Below are positions 28,459-36,971 of a stretch of DNA of 64,000 bases, piece by piece; positions within the stretch are counted from its first letter, which is position 1; every line of letters starts with the position of its first letter. The stretch lies in contig NZ_JAEUAO010000002.1 of assembly GCF_019511375.1 (NCBI RefSeq), positions 62,001-126,000 on the forward strand, read 5' to 3'. The notes under the pieces were generated by a model. It saw only the letters and a list, made by a program, of their open reading frames with translations, searched no databases and was not told where the DNA came from. A program made the translations under genes and the position numbers. This DNA is from Rhizobium herbae (GTDB taxonomy: Bacteria; Pseudomonadota; Alphaproteobacteria; Rhizobiales; Rhizobiaceae).

Positions 28459-28730
28459 GCCGGGGTAGGGTTGCTCCAGATGAGCGTTTCGGGAAGCCAG
28501 GCCGGCCATTCCGCCGCCACGCCGATTTCAAACAGTGCGATGAAGTGTAATTGCGGCGATTTAAGGGGGAGTTAAATTTCCGCTCGAATAAAATCGTGCT
28601 CTTTCAACTCCTTGCGCGGAACCGTATCCGGTGCGCTCCCGACGCGAATGCGGGTATGGCGCGGCGTTTGCACAGCGCGCACCATCGAGCGCCGCACGTT
28701 CGCAGTGCACCGCAGCTTCTCGCAGGTTTC

Positions 28731-28883
28731 TCAGTTTGCGTCCGCCTTCGCGACGCGGCGCGTTGCGTCATCGAGGGCATTGCTGGCCTGCACGCCGTCC
28801 TGCTTTAAACCGCGCGCGGTGTTGCCGCATGCGGCAAGCGTTAATAACGACAGGCAGGCAACGGCGATCACGACTTTCGACAT
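28731..28883 (-). CDS. Entericidin-like small lipoprotein
   Basis: 50-aa precursor with a short signal peptide and lipobox (SLLTLAACGN), followed by GLKQDGVQASNALDDATRR. This matches the EcnA/EcnB entericidin family of small envelope lipoproteins. GAGGAG lies just before the ATG at 28883; the longer in-frame extension to 28943 is rejected. No second entericidin gene is adjacent, so the antidote/toxin pairing known from enterobacteria is not present here. The 221 bases between it and the penicillin-binding protein gene hold nothing I can identify. Confidence 0.82.
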   Translation of the reverse strand: MSKVVIAVACLSLLTLAACGNTARGLKQDGVQASNALDDATRRVAKADAN

Positions 28884-29093
28884 GGTTCTCCTCCCGTGAC
28901 TTCGGCAATGAGAGAAAGATGATGCGCGGCGCGGAGAAATCAATTCGGTAGACCCGAAAAACTGGCATTCTTCCCGACGCCTTCAGAAACAGCGACTCCC
29001 CGGCGCCGGAAAATAAACTCTGCGGATCTTCGGTCCCGGATTTATAAAAGCCAAACGAAAACAGCGATCATCGCAAAATAAAAATAATAAAAC

Positions 29094-29266
29094 TTGACTG
29101 CGCACTCCCGATAACCTATCTGAGCCTTGGTCGATATTTGTTAGATGACTTTGGTTTTTGCGACATTGAGCGCAATCGGACGAACTTTCCTTCAGATTCG
29201 AACATCAAGCCTCGCTGTAATATCTACGGCTTGGTTCACTATAATTTGCTAGAGAAAGGGATCGTT
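29094..29266 (+). promoter_or_regulatory. Promoter and long leader of the cold-shock gene
   Basis: TTGACT (29094-29099) and TATCTG (29117-29122) with a 17-base spacer form a plausible housekeeping promoter preceded by an A-rich tract (29071-29091). Transcription would start near 29129 and leave an AT-rich leader of about 135 bases before the ATG at 29267, as in cold-shock genes whose mRNA leader controls translation. The upstream stretch 28944-29093 has no gene that I can see. Confidence 0.5.
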
Positions 29267-29476
29267 ATGGCCACTGGCACTGTAAAATGGTTTAATTCCA
29301 CCAAGGGCTTCGGCTTCATTCAGCCGGACGACGGCAGCCAGGACGTTTTTGTCCACATTTCGGCTGTCGAACGCGCTGGAATGCGCAGCCTCAACGACGG
29401 TCAGAAGATCAGCTTCGAGCTGGTTCGTGACCGCAAGTCCGGCAAGATGTCGGCAGACGGCCTCCAGGCTGCCTGA
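29267..29476 (+). CDS. Cold-shock protein, CspA family
   Basis: 69-aa single cold-shock domain that binds single-stranded RNA/DNA. RNP1 is KGFGFIQ and RNP2 is DVFVHIS, both intact; the N-terminus ATGTVKWFN is canonical. The ATG at 29267 follows GAGAAAGGG; the frame extends upstream to 29138 but only through leader sequence. A terminator follows about 90 bases after the stop. Confidence 0.95.
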   Translation: MATGTVKWFNSTKGFGFIQPDDGSQDVFVHISAVERAGMRSLNDGQKISFELVRDRKSGKMSADGLQAA

Positions 29477-29564
29477 TACCAATCTGGCGCGTTTATCCGC
29501 GCCGGAGAAATGCGCTTCCGCGGTTGACCACGGATGTACTGGCAGGTGTGTCGAAGCGCGTTGT

Positions 29565-29592
29565 GAAAGGTCGGGTTTTCCCGGCCTTTTTT
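29565..29592 (+). terminator. Intrinsic terminator after the cold-shock gene
   Basis: Stem AAAGGTCGGG / CCCGGCCTTT around a four-T loop, followed by TTTG on the plus strand; the A residues on the other side are too few to make a strong reverse terminator. Confidence 0.75.
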
Positions 29593-29688
29593 GTCTTTGT
29601 GAGTGGCGCATCCGCCTCCAGAAATCGGCCACGACCTTCAAATCGCCGTATCCGCATTGAAACTTCCCTGGACACCAGGAGCAATGCG

Positions 29689-30183
29689 ATGAAAACCATC
29701 CCTACTTCCCTGATGACCGCGGCCATGCTGACCGTTTTCTGCATCAGTGCAACGGCGCAGGACAAGACCGCCTATGTCGATGACCGTTCCGATGGGCCGG
29801 CGCTGATCCGCTCGCTCTACAATGCGATCAATCGCAAGGAATATGCGCGCGCCTACAGCTATTTCGCCGACCGGAAACCGTTCGCCGACTACCGGTCCTT
29901 TGTTCAGGGCTATGCAAAGACGGTGGGTGTCCAGGTGATCACCGGCACGGTAACGCCAGAAGGTGCGGCGGGAAGCATCTACGCGCCAGTGCCGGTCGCG
30001 ATCAAATCGACGGAAGAGGATGGCAAGGAACGCATTTTCGCCGGCTGCTACGTCACCCGCATCGCCAACGCCGCGATCCAGGAGCCGCCCTTCGCACCGC
30101 TGCATATCGAGAGCGCCGAACTGGAGGAGGTCGATGGGCCCCTGGAGAAGGCGTTGCCGAAGGTTTGCTATCCGCCCTCGTGA
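29689..30183 (+). CDS. Secreted protein of unknown function
   Basis: 164-aa precursor with a clear signal peptide (MKTIPTSLMTAAMLTVFCIS, cleavage after ATAQ) and a mature domain of about 140 residues beginning DKTAYVDDRSDGPALIRSLY. I do not recognise a family. It contains a pair of cysteines (GCYVTRI and KVCYPPS) that could form a disulfide. The ATG at 29689 has CAGGAG upstream; the frame extending to 29524 is rejected because it removes the signal peptide from the N-terminus. It converges with the flippase-like gene with 7 bases between. Confidence 0.7.
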   Translation: MKTIPTSLMTAAMLTVFCISATAQDKTAYVDDRSDGPALIRSLYNAINRKEYARAYSYFADRKPFADYRSFVQGYAKTVGVQVITGTVTPEGAAGSIYAPVPVAIKSTEEDGKERIFAGCYVTRIANAAIQEPPFAPLHIESAELEEVDGPLEKALPKVCYPPS

Positions 30184-30190
30184 AAGGAGG

Positions 30191-31153
30191 CTATTCGTCC
30201 CGCTTGCGCCCGCTGCCTGCCTGTCTGCCGGCGAGGAATTGCGAATGCTCGAAAACGATCACCACGAGGAGCGCGAAGAAAAAGGGCACGATCAGGTAGA
30301 ACAGCCGGAAAATGGCAAGTGCGGCCAGAACACCCGCCGGATCCATTTCCGGCAGGCCGGCAATGAAGACCAGTTCCAGCACGCCAAGCCCGCCGGGCGC
30401 ATGCGACAATAGTGCGGCCGAAAAGGAGGCGAGGAAGACACCGAGAATCACCATGTAGCCCGGATTTCCGGCTTCCGGCAGCGCGAAGTAGATGATGGCC
30501 GCGGCAGCGATCAGCTCGACGGGCGCGATCAGCAATTGCCGCAGCGCCAGCGAAGGCTTCGGGTATTCCAGTTGAAACCAGCGGGTTTTCAATGGCTGGA
30601 AGCCGACGAGGCTGCCGACGACGTAAAGCGTGATCAGCGCCAGAATGATCAGCCCCGTCGAGAGCGACGCACCGATCGGCAGGAAGGCGGCAAAGCGGGC
30701 GGTGATCTCCGGCTCGATCAACAGCACGATGGCGGCCAGCATCAAGGTTCCGAGCAGGAAGGTGAAGGAGCAGAAGGCGACGAGGACACCGGTTTCGCCG
30801 ACGGAAAGCCCCTTAGAGCCATAGGCGCGATAACGCACCACCGCGCCGGAAAAAACCGATGCGCCTACCGTGTGCGACAGCGCATAGGCAGTGAAGGAGC
30901 AGATGGTGATGAACCACAGCGAAATCCTGTGACCGAGATGCTCCAGCGCCAGGTGATCATAAGCCGCCAAAGCGGCATAGGCGGCAAGGGTTGCGCAGCC
31001 GGCCAGCATCCACCCCTTGAGGGACACAGCTTTGAGGCTTTCGACGAAATCATGTGCCGAAAGGCCATGCAGTTCGTGATAGAGGCCGTAGACCGAAAAC
31101 AGAATCGCGGCCAGCCCTATGACCGGCCAGGCGAATTTACGCACCAGGTTCAT
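30191..31153 (-). CDS. Lysylphosphatidylglycerol synthase transmembrane-like protein (UPF0104)
   Basis: Inner-membrane protein of 320 aa with about eight hydrophobic helices and the family segment SHAPGGLGVLELVFI near residue 255. It matches the flippase-like region of MprF without the aminoacyl-transferase domain, so a lipid-handling role is a reasonable inference but unproven. The ATG at 31153 is chosen; a TTG at 31183 is a possible alternative. The extension to 31408 lies over the 3' end of the peptidase gene and is rejected. Confidence 0.8.
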   Translation of the reverse strand: MNLVRKFAWPVIGLAAILFSVYGLYHELHGLSAHDFVESLKAVSLKGWMLAGCATLAAYAALAAYDHLALEHLGHRISLWFITICSFTAYALSHTVGASVFSGAVVRYRAYGSKGLSVGETGVLVAFCSFTFLLGTLMLAAIVLLIEPEITARFAAFLPIGASLSTGLIILALITLYVVGSLVGFQPLKTRWFQLEYPKPSLALRQLLIAPVELIAAAAIIYFALPEAGNPGYMVILGVFLASFSAALLSHAPGGLGVLELVFIAGLPEMDPAGVLAALAIFRLFYLIVPFFFALLVVIVFEHSQFLAGRQAGSGRKRDE

Positions 31154-31298
31154 GAGCCAGGAATTCTTGAAGGCTGCAGGCAAGACATCATCCTGACGAT
31201 GAGTACACCGCCAGCCAAACGGGTCAAGGGTGCTAACCGTTAACAACAGCCCTTGTGGCGCGCGGAAGCAATACGGCAGCGCACCCCGATGACAGCCA

Positions 31299-32687
31299 TC
31301 AGCCGGCGAGCGCGGCGAGAATCCGAATCCACGAGCGGATACCTTTGTGGAAGGACTGCAGCTCGTATTTCTCGTTCGGCGAATGGATGCGGTCGTCCGA
31401 GAGGCCAAAGCCGACCAGCAGCGATTCCATTCCGAGCATCTTCTGGAAATCGCCGACGATCGGGATCGATCCGCCCATGCCGATCAACACGGCCGGTTTC
31501 GGCCATTCGTCGGACAGGGCAGATTTCGCCGCGTTCAGGAGAGCCGAATCGTAAGGAAGCTGGATTGCCGGCGAGCCGCCATGCTCGTGGAATTCGACAG
31601 AGCAATCGCCAGGGATTTTCGACGCCACATAGGAACGGAAGGCGGCCCGGATCCTGTCGGGGTTCTGGGTGCCGACAAGCCGGAACGAAACCTTGGCGGA
31701 CGCCTGCGCCGCGATCACCGTCTTGAAGCCTTCACCGGTGTAGCCGCCCCAGATGCCGTTGACCTCGGCCGTCGGCCGGGCCCAGGTCAGTTCCATCACC
31801 GAACGGCCCTTTTCGCCGGATGGAATGGCAAGACCGATCTCGCCGAGGAATTTTTCGGTCGACATACCAAGCGTTTCCCAGGCCGCCTTGATCTCAGACG
31901 GCGTTTCCTCGACGCCATCGTAGAAACCGTCGAGCGTGACGCGGCCGGTCTCGTCGTGAAGGCCGGCAAGAATATTGGCGAGGATATGGATCGGATTGGC
32001 CGCAGCGCCGCCGAAATAGCCGGAATGCAGATCGCGGTCGGCCGCGGTGATGACGATCTCCTCGCCCACCAGGCCACGCAATCCGGCCGCGATGGCCGGC
32101 GTGTCGCGGTCCCACATGTTGGTATCGCAGACCAGCGCATAGTCCGCCTTCAACTCAGCCGCATTGGCTTCCAGGAAGGGCTTCAGCGATGGTGAGCCGG
32201 ATTCCTCCTCGCCTTCAAACAGGATCGTGACTTCGCAGGGTAGCGAACCGTTGATGTCCTTATAGGCGCGGCAGGCTTCGACGAAGGTCATCAACTGGCC
32301 CTTGTCGTCGGCCGTTCCGCGGCCGGTGATGACCTTGCGGCCCCCGTCCAGTTCCTTGATCGACGGCTCGAAAGGCGCCGTGTCCCATAGATTGAGCGGA
32401 TCGACCGGCTGGACGTCGTAATGGCCGTAGAACAGCACATGCGGGGCGCCGGCCTTGCCGGCTGCGTGGTGGGCAACCACCATCGGATGACCGGGCGTAT
32501 CGCGCAGCGAGGCGTCGAAACCGAGGCCTGTCAGTTCGGCCACAAGCCATTCCGCCGCCTTGCGGCATTCCGCCTTGTAGGCCGGGTCGGTGGAGATCGA
32601 CTGGATTCGCACCAGTTCGAAAAGCCGCTCCAGGCTCTGGGGGAGATTATCGTCCGCGCGGGTGAGAATGTTGGCCGTGTCTGTCAT
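31299..32687 (-). CDS. M20/M25/M40 family dipeptidase
   Basis: Cytosolic zinc metallopeptidase of 462 aa. Metal and catalytic motifs are present: YGHYDVQP, GRGTADDKGQ and EGEEESGSPS, plus the dimerisation domain with DLHSGYFGG and the C-terminal His in RIHSPNEKY. Closest in pattern to the carnosinase-like dipeptidases that cut short peptides. The ATG at 32687 has AAGGATT upstream; the ATG at 32723 is in frame but less well placed. Possibly linked in function to peptide uptake by the yej genes, but there is no operon connection. Confidence 0.88.
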   Translation of the reverse strand: MTDTANILTRADDNLPQSLERLFELVRIQSISTDPAYKAECRKAAEWLVAELTGLGFDASLRDTPGHPMVVAHHAAGKAGAPHVLFYGHYDVQPVDPLNLWDTAPFEPSIKELDGGRKVITGRGTADDKGQLMTFVEACRAYKDINGSLPCEVTILFEGEEESGSPSLKPFLEANAAELKADYALVCDTNMWDRDTPAIAAGLRGLVGEEIVITAADRDLHSGYFGGAAANPIHILANILAGLHDETGRVTLDGFYDGVEETPSEIKAAWETLGMSTEKFLGEIGLAIPSGEKGRSVMELTWARPTAEVNGIWGGYTGEGFKTVIAAQASAKVSFRLVGTQNPDRIRAAFRSYVASKIPGDCSVEFHEHGGSPAIQLPYDSALLNAAKSALSDEWPKPAVLIGMGGSIPIVGDFQKMLGMESLLVGFGLSDDRIHSPNEKYELQSFHKGIRSWIRILAALAG

Positions 32688-32789
32688 GTCCGAATCCTTG
32701 TTGTGCGGGCGAAACCTAGACAAAGATCGCAGCGGCTTTAAGCAAAATATTTTGATCGTCCGATCATGGCTGGCGACGGGGCCGATTTC

Positions 32790-33221
32790 TCAATCGCGCG
32801 CGCCATTGGCGATCGCCATGCGCATATATTCCAGCATCAGCTCCCGTTCGAAGTGCCGAAAGCCGGAGAAAAGCGACTGGTCCGCGGCAATCGCTGCCGC
32901 CTTGGCTTCCGCCTCCATCGCCCGCGCCTTGTCGGTCAGGAAAATCTGCTGGGCGCGTTTGTCGGTCGGGTGCTTCTTGCGGAGGATCAGCCCGTCGCGT
33001 TCCATCCGCGCAAGCGTATTGGCCATCGTCGCCTGCTCGATGTCGAGGCGATCGAGTAGCTGCTTCTGGGTGAGGCCCTCTTCGCTCCAGAGTTCCAGAA
33101 GAACGGGAAACTGGCCGGGTGCGAAGCCGAGCTTCTGGCCCCTCTGCTGCAAGGCACGCGAGAAGCTTTTTGCCAGGAGGCTCGCCAGGTATGTCGCCGA
33201 ATCCATGCGGTCGAAGGCCAT
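32790..33221 (-). CDS. MarR-family transcriptional regulator
   Basis: 143-aa winged-helix regulator. The recognition region is QKQLLDRLDIEQATMANTLARMERDGLI followed by the wing KKHPTDKRAQQIFLT. The ligand and target genes are not shown by sequence. It is divergent from polA, and the small RNA candidate at 33321-33422 lies immediately upstream, on the same strand. A weak dyad AACTGGAACACAAGTT at 33243-33258 could be an autoregulatory site. Confidence 0.88.
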   Translation of the reverse strand: MAFDRMDSATYLASLLAKSFSRALQQRGQKLGFAPGQFPVLLELWSEEGLTQKQLLDRLDIEQATMANTLARMERDGLILRKKHPTDKRAQQIFLTDKARAMEAEAKAAAIAADQSLFSGFRHFERELMLEYMRMAIANGARD

Positions 33222-33320
33222 GGATATGGGTACCTCTCACCAAACTGGAACACAAGTTACATTGCAGGCGATGCACTCCGGCGGGAGTGCCGTTCACAAG
33301 GATGCGACGGCTCCCGTACA

Positions 33321-33422
33321 CAAACAAAAACCGCCATGGCGGAGGCGGGGCCACGGCGGTCTTGTCAGAATTCGGACAAAGGCCCGGAGAGGGGGGATAG
33401 GCCTTTGTCCTAACATCTGGCT
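33321..33422 (-). ncRNA. Small RNA candidate in the polA leader, EcpR1-like
   Basis: On the minus strand two strong hairpins lie in tandem. The first has a perfect 11-base-pair stem (GGACAAAGGCC / GGCCTTTGTCC, 33374-33410) and a loop rich in C and U on that strand. The second (33330-33360) pairs ACCGCCATGGC with GCCACGGCGGT around a CU-rich loop and is followed by UUUUGUUUG, a good terminator. The 5' end near 33422 is a guess from a total of about 100 bases. I recall the rhizobial cell-cycle regulator EcpR1 being about this size and located beside polA, so this is probably its orthologue. It would be antisense to any long polA leader. Confidence 0.65.
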
Positions 33423-33647
33423 TCGGCGGGGGACAGGCCTTGCGCCAGACGACGGCGTGTTCAATTTGCCGTTGCCCATGATTTGTGGTGTGAAATGTGG
33501 CTTTTCAAGGGAGACTTGCGTCGAGACGACATTACAAATTGGTAACGTCTCCGTGAGGGCCCTCAATTTTTCCCCCGGCGATAAAATTCCTCGTGTTCCG
33601 GAATGAAATATGGACGCCCAACGCGGCTCACGCTATCCCTTGTCGCC

Positions 33648-36600
33648 ATGAAAAAAGGTGATCATCTCTTCCTCGTCGACGGCTCCGGGTTCATTTTCCG
33701 GGCGTTCCATGCCATTCCGCCACTCAACCGCAAGTCGGATGGCCTGCCGGTCAATGCCGTTTCCGGTTTCTGCAACATGCTGTGGAAGCTGCTGACCGAT
33801 GCGCGCGATACCTCCGTCGGGGTGACGCCGACCCATTTCGCGGTGATTTTCGACTATTCCTCGAAGACGTTCCGCAACGCGCTCTACGAGCAGTACAAGG
33901 CGAACCGCACGGCTCCGCCCGAAGACCTGATCCCGCAATTCGGCCTGATCCGGCAGGCGACGCGCGCCTTCAACCTTCCGTGCATCGAGAAGGAAGGCTT
34001 CGAGGCCGATGACCTGATCGCCACCTATGCGCGAATGGCGGAGGCAGCAGGCGCCGGCGTCACCATCATATCGTCCGACAAGGACCTGATGCAGCTCGTT
34101 ACGCCGAACGTGTCGATGTATGACAGCATGAAGGACAAGCAGATCTCGATTCCCGACGTGATCGAGAAATGGGGCGTGCCGCCGGAGAAGATGATCGACC
34201 TGCAGGCGATGACCGGCGATTCGACCGACAATGTGCCCGGCATCCCCGGCATCGGCCCGAAAACGGCGGCGCAGCTTCTGGAGGAATTCGGCGACCTCGA
34301 CACGCTGCTTGCCCGCGCCGGCGAGATCAAGCAGCAGAAGCGCCGCGAGAACATCCTCGCCAATGCCGAGCTTGCCCGGCTGTCGCGCCAGCTGGTCATG
34401 CTGAAAACCGACACGCCGATCGACGTTCCGCTCGAGGACTTCCAACTTCACACACAGGACGGGCCAAAGCTCATTTCCTTCCTCAAGGCGATGGAATTCA
34501 CGTCTTTGACCCGTCGCGTCGCCGCCGCGACTGAAACGGATGCGGATGCGGTAGAGGCCGCAATCGTGCCTATCGAATGGGGCGCGGCGGCCCACGGACC
34601 CGATCTCGACAAGGGCGAGCTCTCGCCACCCCCGCCGCCGTCCGAACTGTCGTCGGCAACATCGCCGGCGCGCGGGAGCGCCGCCGAAGCCGCAACCACC
34701 CTTGCTGCCGTCAAGACGGCCGAGCCGGCCGCAACACCGCAAACCCTTGCCCAAGCGCGCGCCGAAGCCTTTGCCGCGGCAAAGATCGACCGCAGCACCT
34801 ATGTGACAATCCGGGATATCGCCACGCTCGACGCGTGGATCGCCATGGCGCGCGAGAGCGGCATCGTCGCCTTCGATACCGAGACGACATCGCTCGACGC
34901 CATGCAGGCCGAACTGGTCGGCTTTTCGCTGGCAATCCCCGACAACAGCAAGAACCCGACCGGCACCGATATCCGCGCCGCCTATGTGCCAATTCTTCAC
35001 AAGACGGGCGGCCACGATCTTTTCAGCGACGGCGTGAAGCTGGCGCCGGACCAGATCCCGGCCGCTCTTGCCCTCGAACGGCTGAAGGACCTGCTGGAGG
35101 ATCCGTCGGTCCTGAAGGTGGCGCAGAACCTCAAATACGACTACCTGGTGGCACGCCGCCACGGCATGACCATTACCAGCTTCGACGATACGATGCTGAT
35201 GTCCTACGTGGCTGACGCGGGTGCGGGTGCCCACGGGATGGATACGCTGTCGGAAAAATGGCTCGGCCACCAGCCGATTCCCTACAAGGATGTCGCCGGC
35301 AGCGGCAAATCCGTGCTTGGCTTCGACTATGTGGATATCGACAAGGCCACCGCCTACGCCGCGGAAGACGCAGACGTGACGCTGCGGTTGTGGCAGGTGC
35401 TGAAACCGCGCCTTGCAGCGAAGAACCTCAACACGGTCTATGAGCGGCTGGAGCGGCCGCTGGTCCCGGTTTTGGCGCAAATGGAAGAGCGCGGCATCAC
35501 CATCGACCGGCAGATCCTGTCGCGCCTTTCGGGCGAACTGGCGCAAGGTGCGGCCGGCCTCGAACACGAAATCTACGCCATTGTCGGCGAGAGCTTCAAC
35601 ATCGGCTCGCCGAAGCAGCTCGGCGATATCCTGTTCGGCCGCCTCGGCCTGCCCGGCGGCGCGAAGACCAAGACTGGCCAATGGTCGACGTCGGCCTCGG
35701 TGCTCGAGGACCTGGCCGCCGAGGGGCACGAACTGCCGCGCAAGATCGTCGACTGGCGGCAACTGACCAAGCTCAAATCCACCTATACCGATGCGCTTCC
35801 CGGCTTCGTACATCCAGAGACCAAGCGCGTGCACACGTCCTATGCGCTGGCCGCCACCACCACGGGCCGGCTCTCGTCGTCCGATCCCAACCTGCAGAAC
35901 ATTCCGGTGCGTACCGCCGAAGGCCGCAAGATCCGCACCGCCTTCATTTCGACGCCTGGGCATAAACTGGTTTCGGCCGACTACAGCCAGATCGAGCTGC
36001 GGGTGCTTGCCCATGTCGCGGAAATCCCGCAGTTGAAGCAGGCTTTTTCCGACGGCATCGACATTCACGCTATGACCGCCTCGGAAATGTTCGGCGTGCC
36101 GGTAGAGGGCATGCCGGGCGAAATCCGCCGCCGCGCCAAGGCGATCAATTTCGGCATCATCTACGGCATCTCGGCTTTCGGCCTGGCCAACCAGCTTTCG
36201 ATAGAGCGCTCGGAGGCAGGCGATTACATCAAGAAATACTTCGAGCGCTTCCCCGGCATCCGCGACTACATGGAGAGCACCAAGGCGTTTGCCCGCGAGA
36301 ACGGCTATGTCGAGACCATTTTCGGCCGCCGCGCCCACTATCCGGACATCCGCTCCTCCAATCCCTCGCACCGCGCCTTCAACGAGCGCGCGGCAATCAA
36401 CGCCCCGATCCAGGGCTCCGCCGCCGACATCATTCGCCGGGCAATGATCAAGATGGAGCCGGCGCTGGAAAAGGCCGGCCTCTCTCAGCGCGTGCGCATG
36501 CTGCTGCAGGTGCATGACGAACTGATCTTCGAGGTCGAAGATGGCGATGTCGAAACCTCGATCCCGCTGATCGTCTCGGTCATGGAGAACGCCGCGATGC

Positions 36601-36671
36601 CGGCGCTCAACATGAAGGTGCCGCTCAAGGTCGATGCCCGCGCCGCGCATAACTGGGACGAGGCCCACTGA
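33648..36671 (+). CDS. polA: DNA polymerase I
   Basis: Repair and Okazaki-fragment polymerase of 1007 aa. The N-terminal 5'-3' exonuclease has FLVDGSGFIFRAFHA and GDSTDNVPGIPGIGPKTAAQLL. The 3'-5' proofreading domain keeps its metal-binding residues in VAFDTETTSLDAMQ (about residue 410). The polymerase shows motif A VSADYSQIELRVLAH (about 777) and motif C LLQVHDELIFEVEDG (about 955). A Pro/Ala-rich linker of ~70 residues joins the first two domains. The ATG at 33648 (MKKGDHLFLVDG) is preferred over 33603 since it begins the domain. The upstream region 33423-33647 has no gene on the plus strand. Confidence 0.95.
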   Translation: MKKGDHLFLVDGSGFIFRAFHAIPPLNRKSDGLPVNAVSGFCNMLWKLLTDARDTSVGVTPTHFAVIFDYSSKTFRNALYEQYKANRTAPPEDLIPQFGLIRQATRAFNLPCIEKEGFEADDLIATYARMAEAAGAGVTIISSDKDLMQLVTPNVSMYDSMKDKQISIPDVIEKWGVPPEKMIDLQAMTGDSTDNVPGIPGIGPKTAAQLLEEFGDLDTLLARAGEIKQQKRRENILANAELARLSRQLVMLKTDTPIDVPLEDFQLHTQDGPKLISFLKAMEFTSLTRRVAAATETDADAVEAAIVPIEWGAAAHGPDLDKGELSPPPPPSELSSATSPARGSAAEAATTLAAVKTAEPAATPQTLAQARAEAFAAAKIDRSTYVTIRDIATLDAWIAMARESGIVAFDTETTSLDAMQAELVGFSLAIPDNSKNPTGTDIRAAYVPILHKTGGHDLFSDGVKLAPDQIPAALALERLKDLLEDPSVLKVAQNLKYDYLVARRHGMTITSFDDTMLMSYVADAGAGAHGMDTLSEKWLGHQPIPYKDVAGSGKSVLGFDYVDIDKATAYAAEDADVTLRLWQVLKPRLAAKNLNTVYERLERPLVPVLAQMEERGITIDRQILSRLSGELAQGAAGLEHEIYAIVGESFNIGSPKQLGDILFGRLGLPGGAKTKTGQWSTSASVLEDLAAEGHELPRKIVDWRQLTKLKSTYTDALPGFVHPETKRVHTSYALAATTTGRLSSSDPNLQNIPVRTAEGRKIRTAFISTPGHKLVSADYSQIELRVLAHVAEIPQLKQAFSDGIDIHAMTASEMFGVPVEGMPGEIRRRAKAINFGIIYGISAFGLANQLSIERSEAGDYIKKYFERFPGIRDYMESTKAFARENGYVETIFGRRAHYPDIRSSNPSHRAFNERAAINAPIQGSAADIIRRAMIKMEPALEKAGLSQRVRMLLQVHDELIFEVEDGDVETSIPLIVSVMENAAMPALNMKVPLKVDARAAHNWDEAH

Positions 36672-36971
36672 GGACCGATCGCGGCGTCCGACGCATCTTG
36701 GCGCTGGACTCTCGATCGCGCAACGCGCCCCAAAATCGAACGCGCGAGAATCCTCTCATGGCCTGACAGGTTCGCGCCCGCTATTCTTGCATTTTCGACC
36801 ACCGGATCGATCATCGACCCGCCCGCCCCTCAAGATGAGGGAAACGGAACTGCCGCCCCGGCGAAACGATTGCCGCCGTGACTGTCCGGCGATACCGGCG
36901 TGTAATTCCGGGCGGAACTGACCTTGATTCTTCCAAACGGTTGCAGTGGGAGAGCAAAGATGACCGGCCTC
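36672..36971. other. 300-base intergenic stretch between polA and cfa
   Basis: Both genes converge here. A short dyad CCCTCA-AGA-TGAGGG (36827-36841) and GC-rich sequence are present. I see no T-tailed hairpin for either gene and no coding region with family similarity. Confidence 0.5.

Noticed and set aside
33243..33258. AACTGGAACACAAGTT dyad as a MarR operator.
   Set aside because: Imperfect and short; kept only as a remark in the MarR entry.
33633..36668. Open frame of 1011 codons opposite polA.
   Set aside because: Mirror of polA codon phase in GC-rich DNA; no family similarity and no start signals.
36827..36841. CCCTCA-AGA-TGAGGG dyad as a REP-type repeat or terminator.
   Set aside because: Too short, no T run, and no second copy seen in the window.
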